From: Azadirachta indica
Lineage: Eukaryota; Streptophyta; Magnoliopsida; Sapindales; Meliaceae
Assembly (NCBI GenBank): GCA_022749755.1
Contig: CM040443.1
Location: 14,337,744-14,401,743 of the forward strand
Reading direction: 5' to 3'
Length of the DNA: 64,000 nt
Positions within the stretch are counted from its first letter, which is position 1; every line of letters starts with the position of its first letter. The translations under genes and the position numbers were made by a program. This document shows, piece by piece, positions 25,296 to 38,539 of this stretch. The notes under the pieces were generated by a model. That model ran no database searches, was not told where the DNA came from, and saw only the letters and a list, made by a program, of their open reading frames with translations.

Positions 25296-27345
25296 CTAAT
25301 TTCTTTGGGAGTTTGATGAAGGATTTGATACCTTCCGTTTTTTTGCCAATGCCTTTTCTAAATTGCTTTTTATTCTACGTCTTCCTCGAGATGTTTCTTT
25401 CTTTTTCAATCCTTTTGCTTGGACAATAGTGACATCTAGTGTACATTCCTTATCAATACTATTTGTAAGTTCTTCCAAAATTTTTAATCTTTTTATGCAC
25501 ATTACCATCCATTTCTAAATGTAAAGCGTCCTTAATTAATTTTGATAGCTTGGCAGCTTGCACATTCACTAGATTATACGTTGTTTCACTATTTGAAGCC
25601 ATGTTTGCTATTCTAGCGAAAATAGAACACAAAGTCCTATATATACATGTTTGTTGCAACTTAGGATCTACTTGAATTGCATGCCCGAATTTCTTTGATG
25701 TTCATAACTTCTCTAAGAAATTTAATTATATGACTACATATTATCCCCTTCATTTCAAACATTCTATAGCTACAACATAATGCATTATTACCCTCTCTTT
25801 TTACACGTTGCTTCTTAGAATGACCATCCATAATAACTGTATACCAAGAACATTCACCATCTCAAACACATTTTGTTATAGACAAATTAATAGCCTCTTC
25901 AAATTGATCTTGAAACTCTTGAAATATTATTTTTCTATAAACTTCCCTTGCTTGAGTCAACATTTTATCAGCTATTTTGGGATTCGCTAATTAGTAACAC
26001 GATTATACTATACTTCTAATTCTTTGTACTACTTATCATTGACCATCCTTTCAAAGTGCATAAAAAATTGCACCATGTTAACATTTGACTTCAAATAGTC
26101 TTTTAGACTGGCATTAAAGCTTTCATTGAGCTGTGAACTTTTTATTACAATAGACCATGCTTGCCTAACATATGTGTAAGCCCATTTTTCTCTCAACTCA
26201 AATATACTCTTCAACCAATTATTGTCATGCACATAATATTCATCAAGCATATTACTCTAAGAAGTTAAAAATTCATTTTCTTATTCAATAAAATCCATAA
26301 ACTTTGATAAAACACTTTTTACTCTTTCAGGACCTTTGAAAACATAATTTACATGCTTCAAGGCATTTTGCATCATATACCAAGTGCAAAGTTTATGATA
26401 TATATTAGGCATTATAAGTAAAATAGCCTTACCTATTGCTGCATCTTGATTTGCAAAAATAGTTTTTGGAGCTTTTCTAGACATTGCCTGCAAAAATGTT
26501 TCAAACAACCATATAAATGAATTAACAGTCTCATCATACATCAAAGTTGCTCTAAATAGCACAATCTCTTGATGATGATTGAACCCAACAAATACTGCAA
26601 ATGGTCAATTTGCTTTATTAATTTTATAAGCTATATCAAAACTAAATACATCCCCAAATTGACCATAATTGATTATCATTTTAGCACCTGCCCCAAAACA
26701 TGGTTGTGATCTATTTCTAATTGTCTAACTAAATAGAATAAAAAAATGATGGATTTTCAACGTTTGATTTGAGAAATACTTTTATAGACATGCAACTTCT
26801 TTATATATCATTTTTTTTTTTGCCTCTTCGATTTAAGATAATTTTTCTGATCAAGTTTTGTATATTCAAGAGACTCTCTTCCATCTACTTGCCTACCCAT
26901 CAACACATATGCAGACTTTAGTGCAATACCAGATTCTTCAGCCAAATCTACTTCGATTGCTTAAGTAGCCAATATTTTTCTTTGAGAGGGTAATATATGA
27001 GCACATTCTTGCATTACTAAAGGATGGTTATGTATTTCTAAAAAATGATTTACATAATAATTTATTTTTTGCCTATTCAACTTAATACACAGTTGAACAG
27101 TGCAACCAGTCCTTGTTTTTGTTCTAGACTTCATTACCAATGAATCCCTCTTATCTTTCTTGCGAAATCCCTTCATACAACAAACAAAAGTCCTTAATGT
27201 AAGTTCACCAGTCTGTTTATTTTTATAAAATGTCTCTTTGTTTATACTAAACCCATTTTGTAGCCTATATGTCTTATAAAAATCATAAGCTGATTTCTCC
27301 AAATCAAATTCCATACCAAGCAAAGGCTTCCAATTCATATCTAAC
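25296..27345 (-). pseudogene. FAR1/FHY3-type MULE transposase pseudogene
   Basis: Read on the minus strand the pieces follow the order of a FAR1-related protein. An N-terminal DNA-binding region starts at about 27,340 (GMEFDLEKSAYDFYKTY, then a Cys/His region with a C-x4-GF and a late H-N-H). A MULE transposase core spans 26,281-26,640 (FANQDAAIGKAI and CTWYMMQNAL). A further piece lies at 26,029-26,250 (SQLNESFNASLKDYL), a SWIM finger at 25,680-25,790, and a C-terminal tail at 25,296-25,659. Stops and frame changes separate the pieces, including a TGA near 26,611 and stops between 26,250 and 26,281. In the SWIM motif the CxC pair appears as C-S-Y, so one zinc ligand is lost. It cannot encode a full protein. 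Confidence 0.75.
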
Positions 27346-28776
27346 AAAATGACATAATTTAGTTTTGAAAAACATAGAATTATAACAAGTCTACTATAAA
27401 TACATATATATTCAAGGAGGAAAAGACAATATAGAGAAAAATAAATTAAAAAAATATAAAAGCTATCTAACAAAATAAAATCCAATAAAATATAATTAAT
27501 ATTGCTGACCTCTTGGTTTTGTATAACTTATTTGTTAATATCTTTTTCATTTCTTTCACAGTGAAAGAGTGCTGAAGTAGTGGAATCGTATTGTAGTTTA
27601 TTAAGCTGAAGAAGATGAGAAGGTGAGGCAAAAAGAAGAAATAGGCAAGAAAGAAAATTTTGGGTTTATTTCCTCTTTTTTTCTTTTTAAATATGGTAAA
27701 TTATAATAGTTAATAAGTGAAAGTTATTTTTTAATCTTTCAATATAGTAAATTATAATTGTTAATAGGTAAAAGTTATTAAAATACAATATGAGCCCTCC
27801 ATCATCAATTATGTCACATGTCAATAAATCCTTTAAAACCAAGAATAGAAAAGAGTAGGAGAGGATCCATGTCCTCGCTACAAAATGAAAAGGTGTTTGA
27901 TGCAAATATAGAACAAATTAATTAAAAATAACAAAGAAATGCCTTTATCTTTAAAATATCTTAAGCCTTAACTATAAATTATTGATAATCTTCATACATA
28001 ACCTGAAATGTTGAAAAGTCATCAATATAATCTCATTTTTCATCTACCGACCATTTAAATTAATAGACTTTGATGAAATTATATTGTTATCCTTTCTACA
28101 GTTAACTAAGTGTACATGAAGACACAAATGGCCTTATACAAAATCTATGATAATTTATTCTTTTTTTTTGTTTTAACAACTCTTTCTAAATCCCTAGCAA
28201 AATTTTGACTAATATCTATCTCCAATTATTTTTTTCTAACAAACTTTCAACCAGTCTTTGCCAATAGTTATCAAATTTTACCCATTGCAAGATGAGAAGA
28301 AAACCCTTCTTCATTCTTGATTGATGAGTTTTAGTATGAAGTGGACAATCTAGATAATGGTGAGGTTATGCAAGGAGAAGGATATAGTGAGAATTGTGAT
28401 GGGAAAAACCTTTTTCTATTTTCAACAGGAAGGAAGAAGAGGAAGAAGAAGAACAAGAAGAATAATGAGTTGTAATGGAAAATACTCATCTTTATTGTAA
28501 AGAAGAAGAGGGTGTTGTGATAGAATGCCTACCTTTATTTCTAAAAAATTAATAGAATTTTTTGCAATTGGAACTTCAACAATATCTTTTGGGCTAAATT
28601 TTAGATCTTCTTCTTGTTAAATCTGCTGAAAAAAAAGAAAAGAAAACAAAAGAATAGACAAGATGAGAAAGAAGAGATATGGGAGAAAAGAGAAGGGAAA
28701 AAGGGAGAAAAAATTAAAAAATATTAATTTTTTTTTAATATATTTAATCCATTACTAGTATTGTTCCTCATTTTTG
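27346..28776. other. AT-rich spacer with a purine-rich tract
   Basis: There is no recognised gene. A GA-rich strand-asymmetric tract lies at about 28,430-28,465, with further purine-rich sequence to about 28,520. T-runs occur near 28,161 and 28,728. An open stretch at 27,687-27,905 (-) has no motif. Confidence 0.4.
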
Positions 28777-28810
<34 letters not shown>

Positions 28811-28812
28811 GT
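28777..28812. repeat. (AT)n(GTAT)n microsatellite
   Basis: About 11 AT units run into three GTAT-type units. Confidence 0.9.
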
Positions 28813-28959
28813 TTGGGAAAATACCTAACCTTGAAGCATGTTGAAGTGATAGCTAGCACAGTGAAGGCAGACATGGCCTAATTGAGTGTTGACATATGAT
28901 AAGAATTTTGAAAAAATGAAAAAGCAAGTTATAATTAAAGGTATTGTTGATAGCTGTCA

Positions 28960-29690
28960 TGCGCTCTAAGAGGTGAAAAATTCGCACAAAACTAAAGAGT
29001 CACCAATTTTTTCAAAAACATAAAAGGACGCTGGCCAGATCAGGCCAGGAAAAATGTAAGGCAAAAACAACTGAGTTTCTAGCAAAACACATTTAACTAA
29101 AAACTCTAAGGCTTGATGTTTAAGAAAATACTTGACCTTAAAGCATGCTGTATTGGATGAGAATAGAATTATGTGATCAAGAAAAAACTTTGCTTTAATA
29201 TAGTGGCGGTAATTAATGGTCAGGCAAAAAATACAGCCCAGGTCGAGTGATAAAATACAACTCAACCAGGGATATGGAGACAATTGCAAGCTTTATCTTG
29301 TAACCACCCACTATCCCACCTTTAATCATGGGTGGTTATAGCTGAAAATAACCGCCAAATTGTTGGTTCTCAAATATATATAATCCTGGCGATTTGAGGA
29401 ACAAGCTACACACTTCAAAAACTAAACAAAAATTTTCCAAATTGATTACTCAACATAAAGTACTTTGAATAATTTGATTCTAACTTAAGCATAGGAGATC
29501 ATATGTCGAAGAGAGACCAGCAATACTTTAATTGTTCTTGTGTTTGTCGGTGAGGAAGAATTTTCAAAGTTTAGAAGAATCAAAGTTTTGTTGTTTAAGG
29601 TAGAAGAGATCAAATTTTTGGCATCAATAATATATGCAACATGAACCTGGCTTGAGGGATAGCCGTTCAAGTGTTTTGTTGGATTGTCCA
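28960..29690 (+). mobile_element. Gypsy-type LTR remnant
   Basis: The region has the order of a plus-strand plant gypsy LTR: a TGTCATGCGC start-like segment at about 28,955, a TATATATAA box at about 29,374-29,382, then a GATTCTAACTTAAGCATAGG stretch. The last resembles the ACTTAAGCATCGGAG motif I know from Tat/Athila-like LTRs. A direct repeat of an AAAATAC-CTTGA-CTTAAAGCATG type occurs at about 28,818 and 29,127. No coding region follows. Limits are approximate. Confidence 0.35.
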
Positions 29691-29950
29691 AATGGTCGAA
29701 GTGATCTTGTATTGTATATTGAGGAGTCTGCTTATTCCTACGACACCTCTACACTTGTCCACCTTTTAGTATATATTAATTGAACCATTATCATTTTTTT
29801 TATTTTGGAAAATAGAAAATTTAATTTCGTTCATTAAATTTTGGATAATTAATAACTCGAGACTATTAAATTAATAATTGGCTTACATAGCCAATTTCAC
29901 TAGAGATATATAATATTTGATACTATGGCCTTGCTTGCATCAATAATATT

Positions 29951-30690
29951 TATTGGAAATAAAATAGAATGTGGAAGCGTACCTTTTCACTTTGAATGTT
30001 TGAACAAGTTATTCTATCATTTTAAGGTGGTAGAAAATCACACACAAAAAAATCTACTCGCTTCACAACGCAAGAATTCAGTCTAATTTTTACTCACTCT
30101 CTACTTTTTGTGTATCTAAATTCTGGACTGCTCAACAACTATTGAATAGAACAAATAAATACCCTATTTTTAATGTTAAGGAGTTGAGGAAGACCTCCCT
30201 TGATTAGGATTAGAATTACATAATCCTAATCCTAATTCAATTTAAGACTTCATCTCTTATTCAATGATAAACATTTTATCACTTAATGTAAGACATATCT
30301 TTTAACTCCTTATTTATCTACAATAATTAATTAATTAATTAGATAAATACAATAATATTTATTACATAAATACATATTATCCTATTATAAATGGGCTAAC
30401 TTGGTCAATCCACCATGGCTCCTTATTGGGCCTACGTTAAGTCCAACATCTCTTACTTCCACATGATGGGATGACATTCTATATAGAGCAAAAGCGAATG
30501 AAAACTTACAAGATAAATAATGTATCACATAGTGTATAGGGGTAAATGTATTGTGTGACCCATGAACAAATAAAACAAATAGAGCTTTATATATATATTT
30601 TTGCAAACAACTTCACAAAGCATATAATAAATTGTTCATTTATATCGTAAATTTATGTTTGTTACATTAATCGAAGCATACTTAATCCGT
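29951..30690 (-). mobile_element. Copia LTR, minus orientation (3' LTR of the copia element)
   Basis: Read on the minus strand this matches 38,540-39,303, including a GTTCATGGG block, a TTGGACTTA block, paired ATTAATTAATTAAT stretches, an AGGATTAGAAT block and the terminal TTTATTTCCAATA. The left edge at 29,951 is well defined because other copies end at the same base. The U3 edge is not clear and may extend beyond 30,780. It follows the RNase H region of the element at 31,530, as a 3' LTR should. Confidence 0.7.
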
Positions 30691-31529
30691 CAAAATATAT
30701 GCTTGATTTACTTTAAAACTCTATGTAATAACAATTTTATCGATCTAAAAAATTACGTAATTGGTTGACTAGTGAAAACACAAGTTTTAATGTAAACAAA
30801 ATAAATCTTCCCATTTCACTCATGTTATTTCGTTTTAGACCATTTACTTTCCTAAACATGTTTCATAGACTGCATATTATTTTATAACCATAGATAACAT
30901 GCTAAAGTAGCTAAATGTTGACTTGCTACTTTATGACATGGGAAATTATGACTAATTTTTCATGAGGTTAAAATTTCTACCTTTAGGAACTTACGCAATG
31001 AAGAGAATAAGGATATTTCTTCATTTTCCTAATTGGTCGACTTAAGTACATGTGGTATAAATCACATACTACAACACTTTCTTTTTAAAAACATATTTCA
31101 ATATTGCTATACAAATCTTTAGCTTAGTTGTTATCTTAGTGTCTAACTTGAGTTCTCGAATGCTTCTTTTCGAAAAGATAAATTAAGATCTCATATCTGG
31201 CTATAATAAGATCATCATGATAATAAATATACCATGTTCGGGTCTATATAAGCAAACCTCATCTTAACCTACTCAAGGTGATACATTTTTATACACAAGC
31301 TAAAGATATTATAAGTGTCTCATCTCAATTTGTTGCAATCAACAATTGAGGCGATCACTCGTAAAAGTTAATTAATATTCAATATGATGACATATTATTG
31401 GGGTATAAACATATGTGTCATTATGCAATACACTATAAAAGAATAAATATAAGAACAATAACTTCATTTATTCGAAGAAATATTAAAGTAACATCTCAGC
31501 ACATTAAAAACATAATCTATTCTTAAAGA

Positions 31530-34500
31530 TCAAGCATATGATGAATAAACATCATTAGTAACTGTTTTGGTTAATGGATTAGCCACTATGTAGCATGTAG
31601 AAATATACTGAATAGTTTTTTCTTTATTTGCTACAATATCTCTAACAAAATTGTATTTAGTCTCTATGTGTTTGAATTTGCTATGGTATTTAGCTTCTTT
31701 TGTAAAAGATATAACTACTTAACTATCACAATATACAGTGACCGATCTAACAATAGTTGTCATAATTTTAAAATCCTCGAAAAATCTCTTTAGCCAAACT
31801 GCTTCTTGTTTGTTACCAAGCATGCCATAAATTCAGCTACTATAGTTAATAGAATGGTGCATGTCTGCTTCTTACTATCCCACGAGATAGCTTCTCAACT
31901 AAGTAAAAAAATAAGGGTGGCAATTTTGGACCTAACCTGCGAACATGACACTAACCCAACACGAAAATTCTGGGTTTGAATTGAGGTAAGTCGATACAAT
32001 TAATAATCGTGTCGGGTTCGTATCACCTGTTTATTAATCGAGTTGTGTTCTGGCTTGACCTTTTCAACCTGCCAATCTATTTAATGATACGACTATTATT
32101 TAAGTAAACGAATTGCGTTAACCCACTAACCCTTTTAATGACACGATTATTATTCAGGTAAATGGGTCGTGTCAACCCGCCAATCCATTCAATGACATGG
32201 TTACTATCTTAAAAAAATTTGTGACTACTAAGATTCAAACTCAAGTTTTAAAAGTCATAATGTGACTTTTTTATCCACTAAACTACTGCCACTTTTTTAG
32301 TTAAATTTTGGGTGCACTATAAACTTATATATTAAAATATTTTAGGTCCTTTTATATTTTAATGCTAAATTATTTTCAATAGTTTTAAATGTACTTATTT
32401 TTAACTTAACGTTAAAAATTAATAATTACTTATAAATACAATAAAATTAAAATATTTTAACTTAATATTTGGTAACCATAATTTTATAACAAATAATTTA
32501 TAAATTTCTTGTGATATTTTTTTAACAATAATTTAAATAAAGTTTATATATGTAACAATTTAACTAAACTATAGTCGTGTAAAGAAAATAAAATCATCTA
32601 ATAATAAACATATTGCCTTGTATAATATAGTTACCTTTTATTATAATTGGAGGCTAATTATTTAAAGAAAAAGGTGAAGATAAATTAATTAGATTAATAC
32701 TCTTCATTTTAATAAAATTTTAACATAATCTTAATTAATTTATGATAAAAAAAACTTATTATAAATTAAGCTTATTGCAATACAATTCGAATATTTTTAT
32801 ATCTATCGTAATTTGAGTCTATTGGCAAATAATTTATACTTTGTGAATATATAAATGATAATAGAGGTGACGTACTAGTTAATTAGTATATTATTTTTCT
32901 AAAACTTTGAAATTTAATTGCTAATACTTATAAATTAATAATATTAATATATGACTATTACATTAATAAGAGTATGAAAATTAATAATTGTGGTAAAATG
33001 GTTATATTAAATATTTGTAAGTAAGGGAGACTCAAAAATTAAATTTTTGACTACTAAATTGACATAATCAATAAATAATTATGTATACACCACATCATAT
33101 ACTAGATACATTAGATGGATGATTAAATGGATAATGATTTCAAAAACTTAAAACAATAATGAGAATAAAATTATCTAATAAAAAATAAATTTAAATAAAA
33201 AATAAAAAAAAAAAATCATTTAAACATTTTGTAAAAAGTTATGCAAAAAATATATAAAAGTAAAGAATTACTTTTTATTAAGACTATAATTATTTTTATT
33301 TTTTAAGAATAATTATTGAATAATATATTTCTAGATAATAAAAGTTTACAAAAAATCTTATTCATAATCGGTTTTTATAATACATTGTGTTCATAAATAG
33401 TTTTTTTATTTTGTGTTAGCTGTAATTAAATTTGAGCATTATAAACTTAATTTTCAAAATAAACTATATAAAATGTTGTAAATAAAAATTCAAATTATTT
33501 GTATATTTAAATTTAAATAAATTAAATGCTATTTATATATTGACAAATTTGAGTTTGTGTTAGTTATAATTGATTTTAACAATATCATTTATTTATTTTT
33601 TTTTTGAGACTAATGAGTGGGTATTTCACTCACTTATTCATTACTTTCAAACTTAAATATATATTCGGTAATAATTATAACATGATTTTAGATACTAAAA
33701 ATTTACAAAAAATCTTATTTATAATTGGTTTTTATAAAACATCGTGTTCACAAATAGTTTTTACAAGAAATTTAAATTTTTTCTATTTTCTTCTTTGATT
33801 TTATTGTAAAATTAAAAAAAAGGAAAAAAAATAAATGCATTACATTATGATTTTAATTTTTTAATTTTTTATTGTTAGTAATTTTTTAATTTGAAAATAA
33901 TTTTTATTAAATAATTTTATTTTAATTACTTATAATAATTTAACATTCATAATGTAAAATAATTCTATATAAGATAAGTTAACATTATAATATAAAAAAA
34001 CTTAAAATGTGATATAATTAAATAATGTATTCATAATTTAAATAAAAATATAGTTGTAGCTCAATGGTTAAAATTGTATTAAGCTAAGGTCTTGGGTTTG
34101 ATTATCTATAATTATAATTATTTTTATTTAAATTAAACAGGTTAACCTAATTACCGAATAATAAACGGATCAAATTGACAAGATTATCTAATTAATAAAT
34201 GGGTTAATACACGCTTATCCAACTAAGAATAAGTCAATTCCTTGGTAGCATAAAGAGTAATCTGCAATACCTTTTAAGTATGTTAAAATCCTTTTAACAG
34301 CATTCCAATGCTTTTATCCTAGATTATATTGATATTTACTTAGCAATCCAACTGTATAGCAAATATCAGGTCTTGTACATATCATAGCGTACATGAGACT
34401 ACCAATAGCATTATAGTAAGGAACTCTTACCATTTTTTCATGTTCTTGTGGAGTCTTAGGACACATATTTAGGCTAAAAGTTTGTCCTTTTAAAATAGGA

Positions 34501-37500
34501 GTATCCATGCTTTTATAACTAGTCATGTTAAATTTTTCATAAATTTTCCTAATATAAGGTTCTTGAGACAAAGTTAGAAGTTTTCTTGAACAATCCCTAT
34601 AGATCTTAGCTGCTAAGATATTAGTTGCTTCGCCTATATCTTTCATCTCAAAATTTGAAGATAACATTCTTTAATAACTTTAACAAACTCCTTACTATTC
34701 CCAGCCATTAATATATTGTCTACATATAAAGATAATATCAAAAAATCATCCTCAGATCTCTTAACATACACACAATGGTCCTCATCAATTATAGAGAATT
34801 AAGAAATTACATTACTATGAAACTTAAGATATCATTGTCTTGAGGATTGTTTTAGTCCATATATTGATCTTTTGAGCCTACAAACTTTGTGCTCTAGGCA
34901 TTTAGAAACAAACCCTTGAGGTTGGTCCATAAATATTTCTTCCTCTAGTTCTCCATTAAGAAATGTTGTTTTCACATCCATTTGATGTAATTCAAGATCC
35001 AAACATATGACTATGGCTACGATTATATGGAAACCTTACCACAGATGAGAAAGTTTCCTTATAGTCTATATCTTTCTTTTTGGTATAGCTCTTTGCTACC
35101 AATCGTGCCTTATATCTTTCAGTTGTGTCATCCACCTTTCTTTCAATAAAAAAAAAAAAAACCATTCGTTTCCAATGGCTCAATGATTAAGAGGTAAATC
35201 AATCAAATCCCAGACTTGATTGACTCTCATGGACTTCATTTCTTCTTCCATTGCTTTCATCCATAATTCCCTAGAAGATGAAGTGAGATCTTTAGCAAAA
35301 GTCTTCGGCTCATCGTTATTATATAAAGCAATCATAAAAGCCTTTCCTTTAATCTGAAAATGACAACGTGGGATGATTGTATGATTACTTCTACAAGTTG
35401 GTCTTATCAACTCTGAAAATGTTCCACTTCCACTAAACTAGCATTTCGAGAAAATTTTATATTTTCCTCAACACCTTTGTTTGAAGTATCACCATAACCA
35501 TCCAATTCATAAAATTGGATATTCTTTCTACTTCTCTAATTCTAAGAAATTCATTTTCGAAAAAAATGGATCTTTCGATTCTAATTAGGTTATTGTTCCA
35601 TCAATCCATTCACTAATGAACATACACATCCTTTTAAATGTTCAAGATGTCTAATGAAGATATAACTTCTACCCTTTGTATCCAATTTTTCATGTTTATC
35701 TAATGGATCGTAAACATAAGCTGTAGACCCCAAGGTTGCAAATGCATTAGATTAGGTTTTTTTTTACTCATCCATAACTCATAAGGAGCAGTGCTAACTG
35801 ATTTGGAAGGAACACGGTTAAGTATATACGTCACAATAATTTACTCATCTCCCTAATAAGATACTGGAAGATTTGCTTGTGCCATCATAGATCTAACCAT
35901 TTCCTTCCCGCTACACCATTTTGGTACTAAATTCTAACAATAGTTAATTGTTTATTAATACCTATCTCATTACACGGTTCTTTAAACTATTCAAAAAGAT
36001 ATTCACATCTTCGATCAATCCTCAAGGTTTTGATTCTTATCTAATTGGTTTTCAACCAAGTTAACATACAATCTAAAGCAATTTAATGCTTCTAATTTAC
36101 GTGAGATCAAATAGACATAATCAAAACGTATATAGTCATCAATGAATGTAATCAAATATAAGTTCTGTGCCTAGCTATTACATTCATTGGTCCATAGATG
36201 TCAGAATGAACTAATTGCAACAAAAACTCGGCTGTAGTTCCTTTGCCAAATGATTTTCTAGTTACTTTTCCAAGGGCACCATATTCTAAGAGCCCAGACT
36301 ATGTGATTGAATAAATCCTCCTCTATCTACTATTATTTAAAAACAACAAGTTATTAATGATTGGATAAAAGCAAGAAATAACCCTGACATGCGAAATTAT
36401 AGAGGATCTCCTTTTGCAAGCTAAACAACTCATATGGGCAATTGAATGTTAGCAAGTGTCATTATTAGGCCTTCTTTAGCTAGTCTATTCATTCTATCTT
36501 GCCCAATATATCCTAATCTAGCGTGCCATATATTAACATTCACATTCAAAACATTAGAAGGGGTAATCATTGAAAAAAAACCATCATAATTATAATTACC
36601 AAAAAATCAATATCTTAAATTATAAAACCATCCAAAAAATAACCATTGTCAATAGGAATAGAATTCAAAATATGACTTATTACATTACCATAAAAATGTA
36701 AATGGTAGTCTAATATAAGAAGAATAGAAACTAAGACTAAATTTTGTCAAATTTATGAAGTGTATAGAACATCATGTAAAAGCAAAGTATGTGCACTATG
36801 TACAAGCAATTTGCAACTGTCTTTGCCTTTTACTTCAACACTAGTGTTGTTTCCCAATATATCCATTTTGTCCTATAACTAATTTGACAATACTCTACAT
36901 AAACTCCTAGATCTCGAGCTAGTTTATAACTACTAAGTCTATAGTTCACAAAAGACGAGATTCATTTGGAAATAGAGATCAAGTAACATAACTATAATGA
37001 GCAATATTGGCGTTGGGTTTTACCTATTTTGTCTAAACGTATTCTCAAGCGAATAACAATTATTTTAGACTTGTTCTTTTTTAGCCTGCTCGTTTGGCCC
37101 TTTTCTTCTTTCCCTGATCGAACTTCAACTGATTAGGATTTTGTCCCTTCTTGTAGAACTATTTGTCCCTCTTTCGTTTATTACCCGTAGTATTATACGA
37201 GGTCGAATTGAACACATAAAGTTGATTAGCAGCCTTAGCTACCTCAAGGCAATTATTTTCTAGCTCAAGATGATGTTGGATATCATTAAACATTCTGATG
37301 TTATCATTGTATATCATGTTCACCTTCATATGTTCCTAATTATCTAGAAAGGACAGAATGACTGCCTAGATTTGTTGCTCATCAATTAAAGCATGTCTAG
37401 CAGACTTTAGCTCTCATATCATATTCGACATATCCCTTAGTTGTTACCTTATAGAAATGTTTAAGGCACTTAAGATGTGAAATCAAATCTAATAGTGAGC

Positions 37501-37850
37501 TTCTCAGTTTGGTTATAAAAGTACCACCAAACTTCTCCTTAAGGGCAAGCCACATCTCTTGGGCCATCTAGTATGGCTTATACTTGCATAGGAGATCATC
37601 ACGCATACTACTCAACAACGTTATGCAAGCATTGCTATTTTTTGTTTTCCAACCATTATAAGCTTCCATTCTCTCCTATTTTAAGCAGTGTTACCCTCAA
37701 GCAGTTGAGACATCACATTGTTCAAGGCCTCAAGAGATTACTGTTCTTTTAATACAAATTGAATCTTCTAGTGTCATATATCATAATTGTCACCGTTAAG
37801 TTTCTTTACCTTATTCAAATAAACCAAAATGTTCTTAGAAGCCATGTTAA
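31530..37850 (-). mobile_element. Decayed Ty1/copia polyprotein region
   Basis: Broken pieces occur in correct copia order on the minus strand. Gag starts at about 37,843 (MASKNILVYLNKVKKLNG then stops). GAG-pre-integrase lies near 36,410-36,530 (WHARLGYIGQDRMNRLA). Integrase end lies near 35,780-35,940 (NGVA and ILNRVPSKSVS). RT spans 34,314-35,410: ELWMKAMEEEMKS, then RYKARLVAKSYT and a [12 protein letters not shown] block, then YVDN at about 34,720 in place of the catalytic YVDD, then YNAIGSLMYAM. RNase H lies at 31,530-31,900 (ISWDSKKQTC, KHIETKYNFVRD). RNase H is split by an insertion at 31,908-34,210. Many stops and frameshifts make it non-functional. Confidence 0.85.
31908..34210. mobile_element. 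hAT-like insertion inside copia RNase H
   Basis: The left end begins AGGGTGGCAATTTTGGACC, the same terminus type as the hAT-like copies at 11,420 and 63,110. Repeated sub-terminal blocks follow (cattTAATGACACGATTATTATTCAGGTAAA type). The right part, read on the minus strand, contains CCATTTATTAATTAG and GGTTAACCTG blocks of the same style, but the right terminus is not clear. The interior is very AT-rich; an open stretch at 33,604-33,798 shows no motif. Copia RNase H coding sequence lies on both sides. A tRNA-like stretch on the minus strand at about 32,220-32,300 may be a SINE within the insertion. Confidence 0.5.
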
Positions 37851-38059
37851 ACTACTATATATAGACATTTATAGTGTAAGTATTCTTAAAGAAAAATATT
37901 TTATCTGTGCAGCAATCTTAAATGATAAAAGAATAATAAAAAAAAATATATTCAAAAAGTCGTTGATACTTTTAATCATCATATATTTCAAATATTATAA
38001 GTTTATAAAACATATGCATAATACTAGTTCTTTTTAAGTATGTTCCAACATGTCTTTAC

Positions 38060-38350
38060 ACGAAGAGTATATATATAAAAATTTCAATAAAGGCTAAAGT
38101 GGTCACAATGATCCCGCTTAAAACCTATACTTCTTAGGCAGTTATAGCCCTTTTGATAGAAAATTTTCAAATGTACATATTTCAAGTGCCTCATACCTTT
38201 ATGTAGTAGTGCACGAGAAAAAATCATTAAAAAAGAATGGAGGACTCATAATGATCCCACTTAAAATTTAGACGCGTTAGGTAATTGTAACCTTTCTAGC
38301 AAAATTTTTCAAATACACATAACTCAAGCATCTCAAGGTTATGTTTGTCC
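38060..38350 (+). repeat. Imperfect ~150-bp direct repeat left of an LTR
   Basis: The stretch about 38,096-38,200 (ATGATCCCGCTTAAAACC, GATAGAAAATTTTCAAAT, CAAGTGCCTCA) is repeated with changes at about 38,240-38,345 (ATGATCCCACTTAAAATT, CAAAATTTTTCAAAT, CAAGCATCTCA). It lies where the U3 of the adjacent plus-oriented LTR would be, and could be tandem U3 sequence. Confidence 0.6.
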
Positions 38351-38479
38351 ATTTAGCATATAATTCATTAAAATTTTTCTAATTATCACTAAATGAATTA
38401 TATTCAAAGAAATTAAGCATATATATTTATCATCAACAAGTTTTCTCAGTTCTAGACATTTTAAAACTTTTAATACACA

Positions 38480-38503
38480 TAGAGAGAGAGAGAGAGAGAG
38501 AGA
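38480..38503. repeat. (AG)n microsatellite
   Basis: About 11 AG units, at the edge of the alignable part of the plus-oriented LTR. Confidence 0.9.
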
Positions 38504-38539
38504 CAAACATATTTGCACAGAATAAGAACTCCCTTTTAA

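Noticed and set aside
28430..28520. GA-rich tract considered as a coding or polypurine-tract signal
   Set aside because: No adjacent LTR in suitable position and no reading frame of note; treated as simple purine-rich sequence.
30385..30606. Minus-strand 73-codon frame within the copia LTR
   Set aside because: It lies in LTR sequence that is also present in other copies without an intact frame.
33604..33798. Plus-strand frame in the hAT-like insertion
   Set aside because: Composition matches AT-rich background and no transposase motif is present.
34030..34110. tRNA-like stretch (TGTAGCTCAATGGTTAAA and a GGGTTTGATT block)
   Set aside because: It has weak box A and B similarity but no acceptor-stem pairing that I could see; too AT-rich to call a tRNA or SINE.
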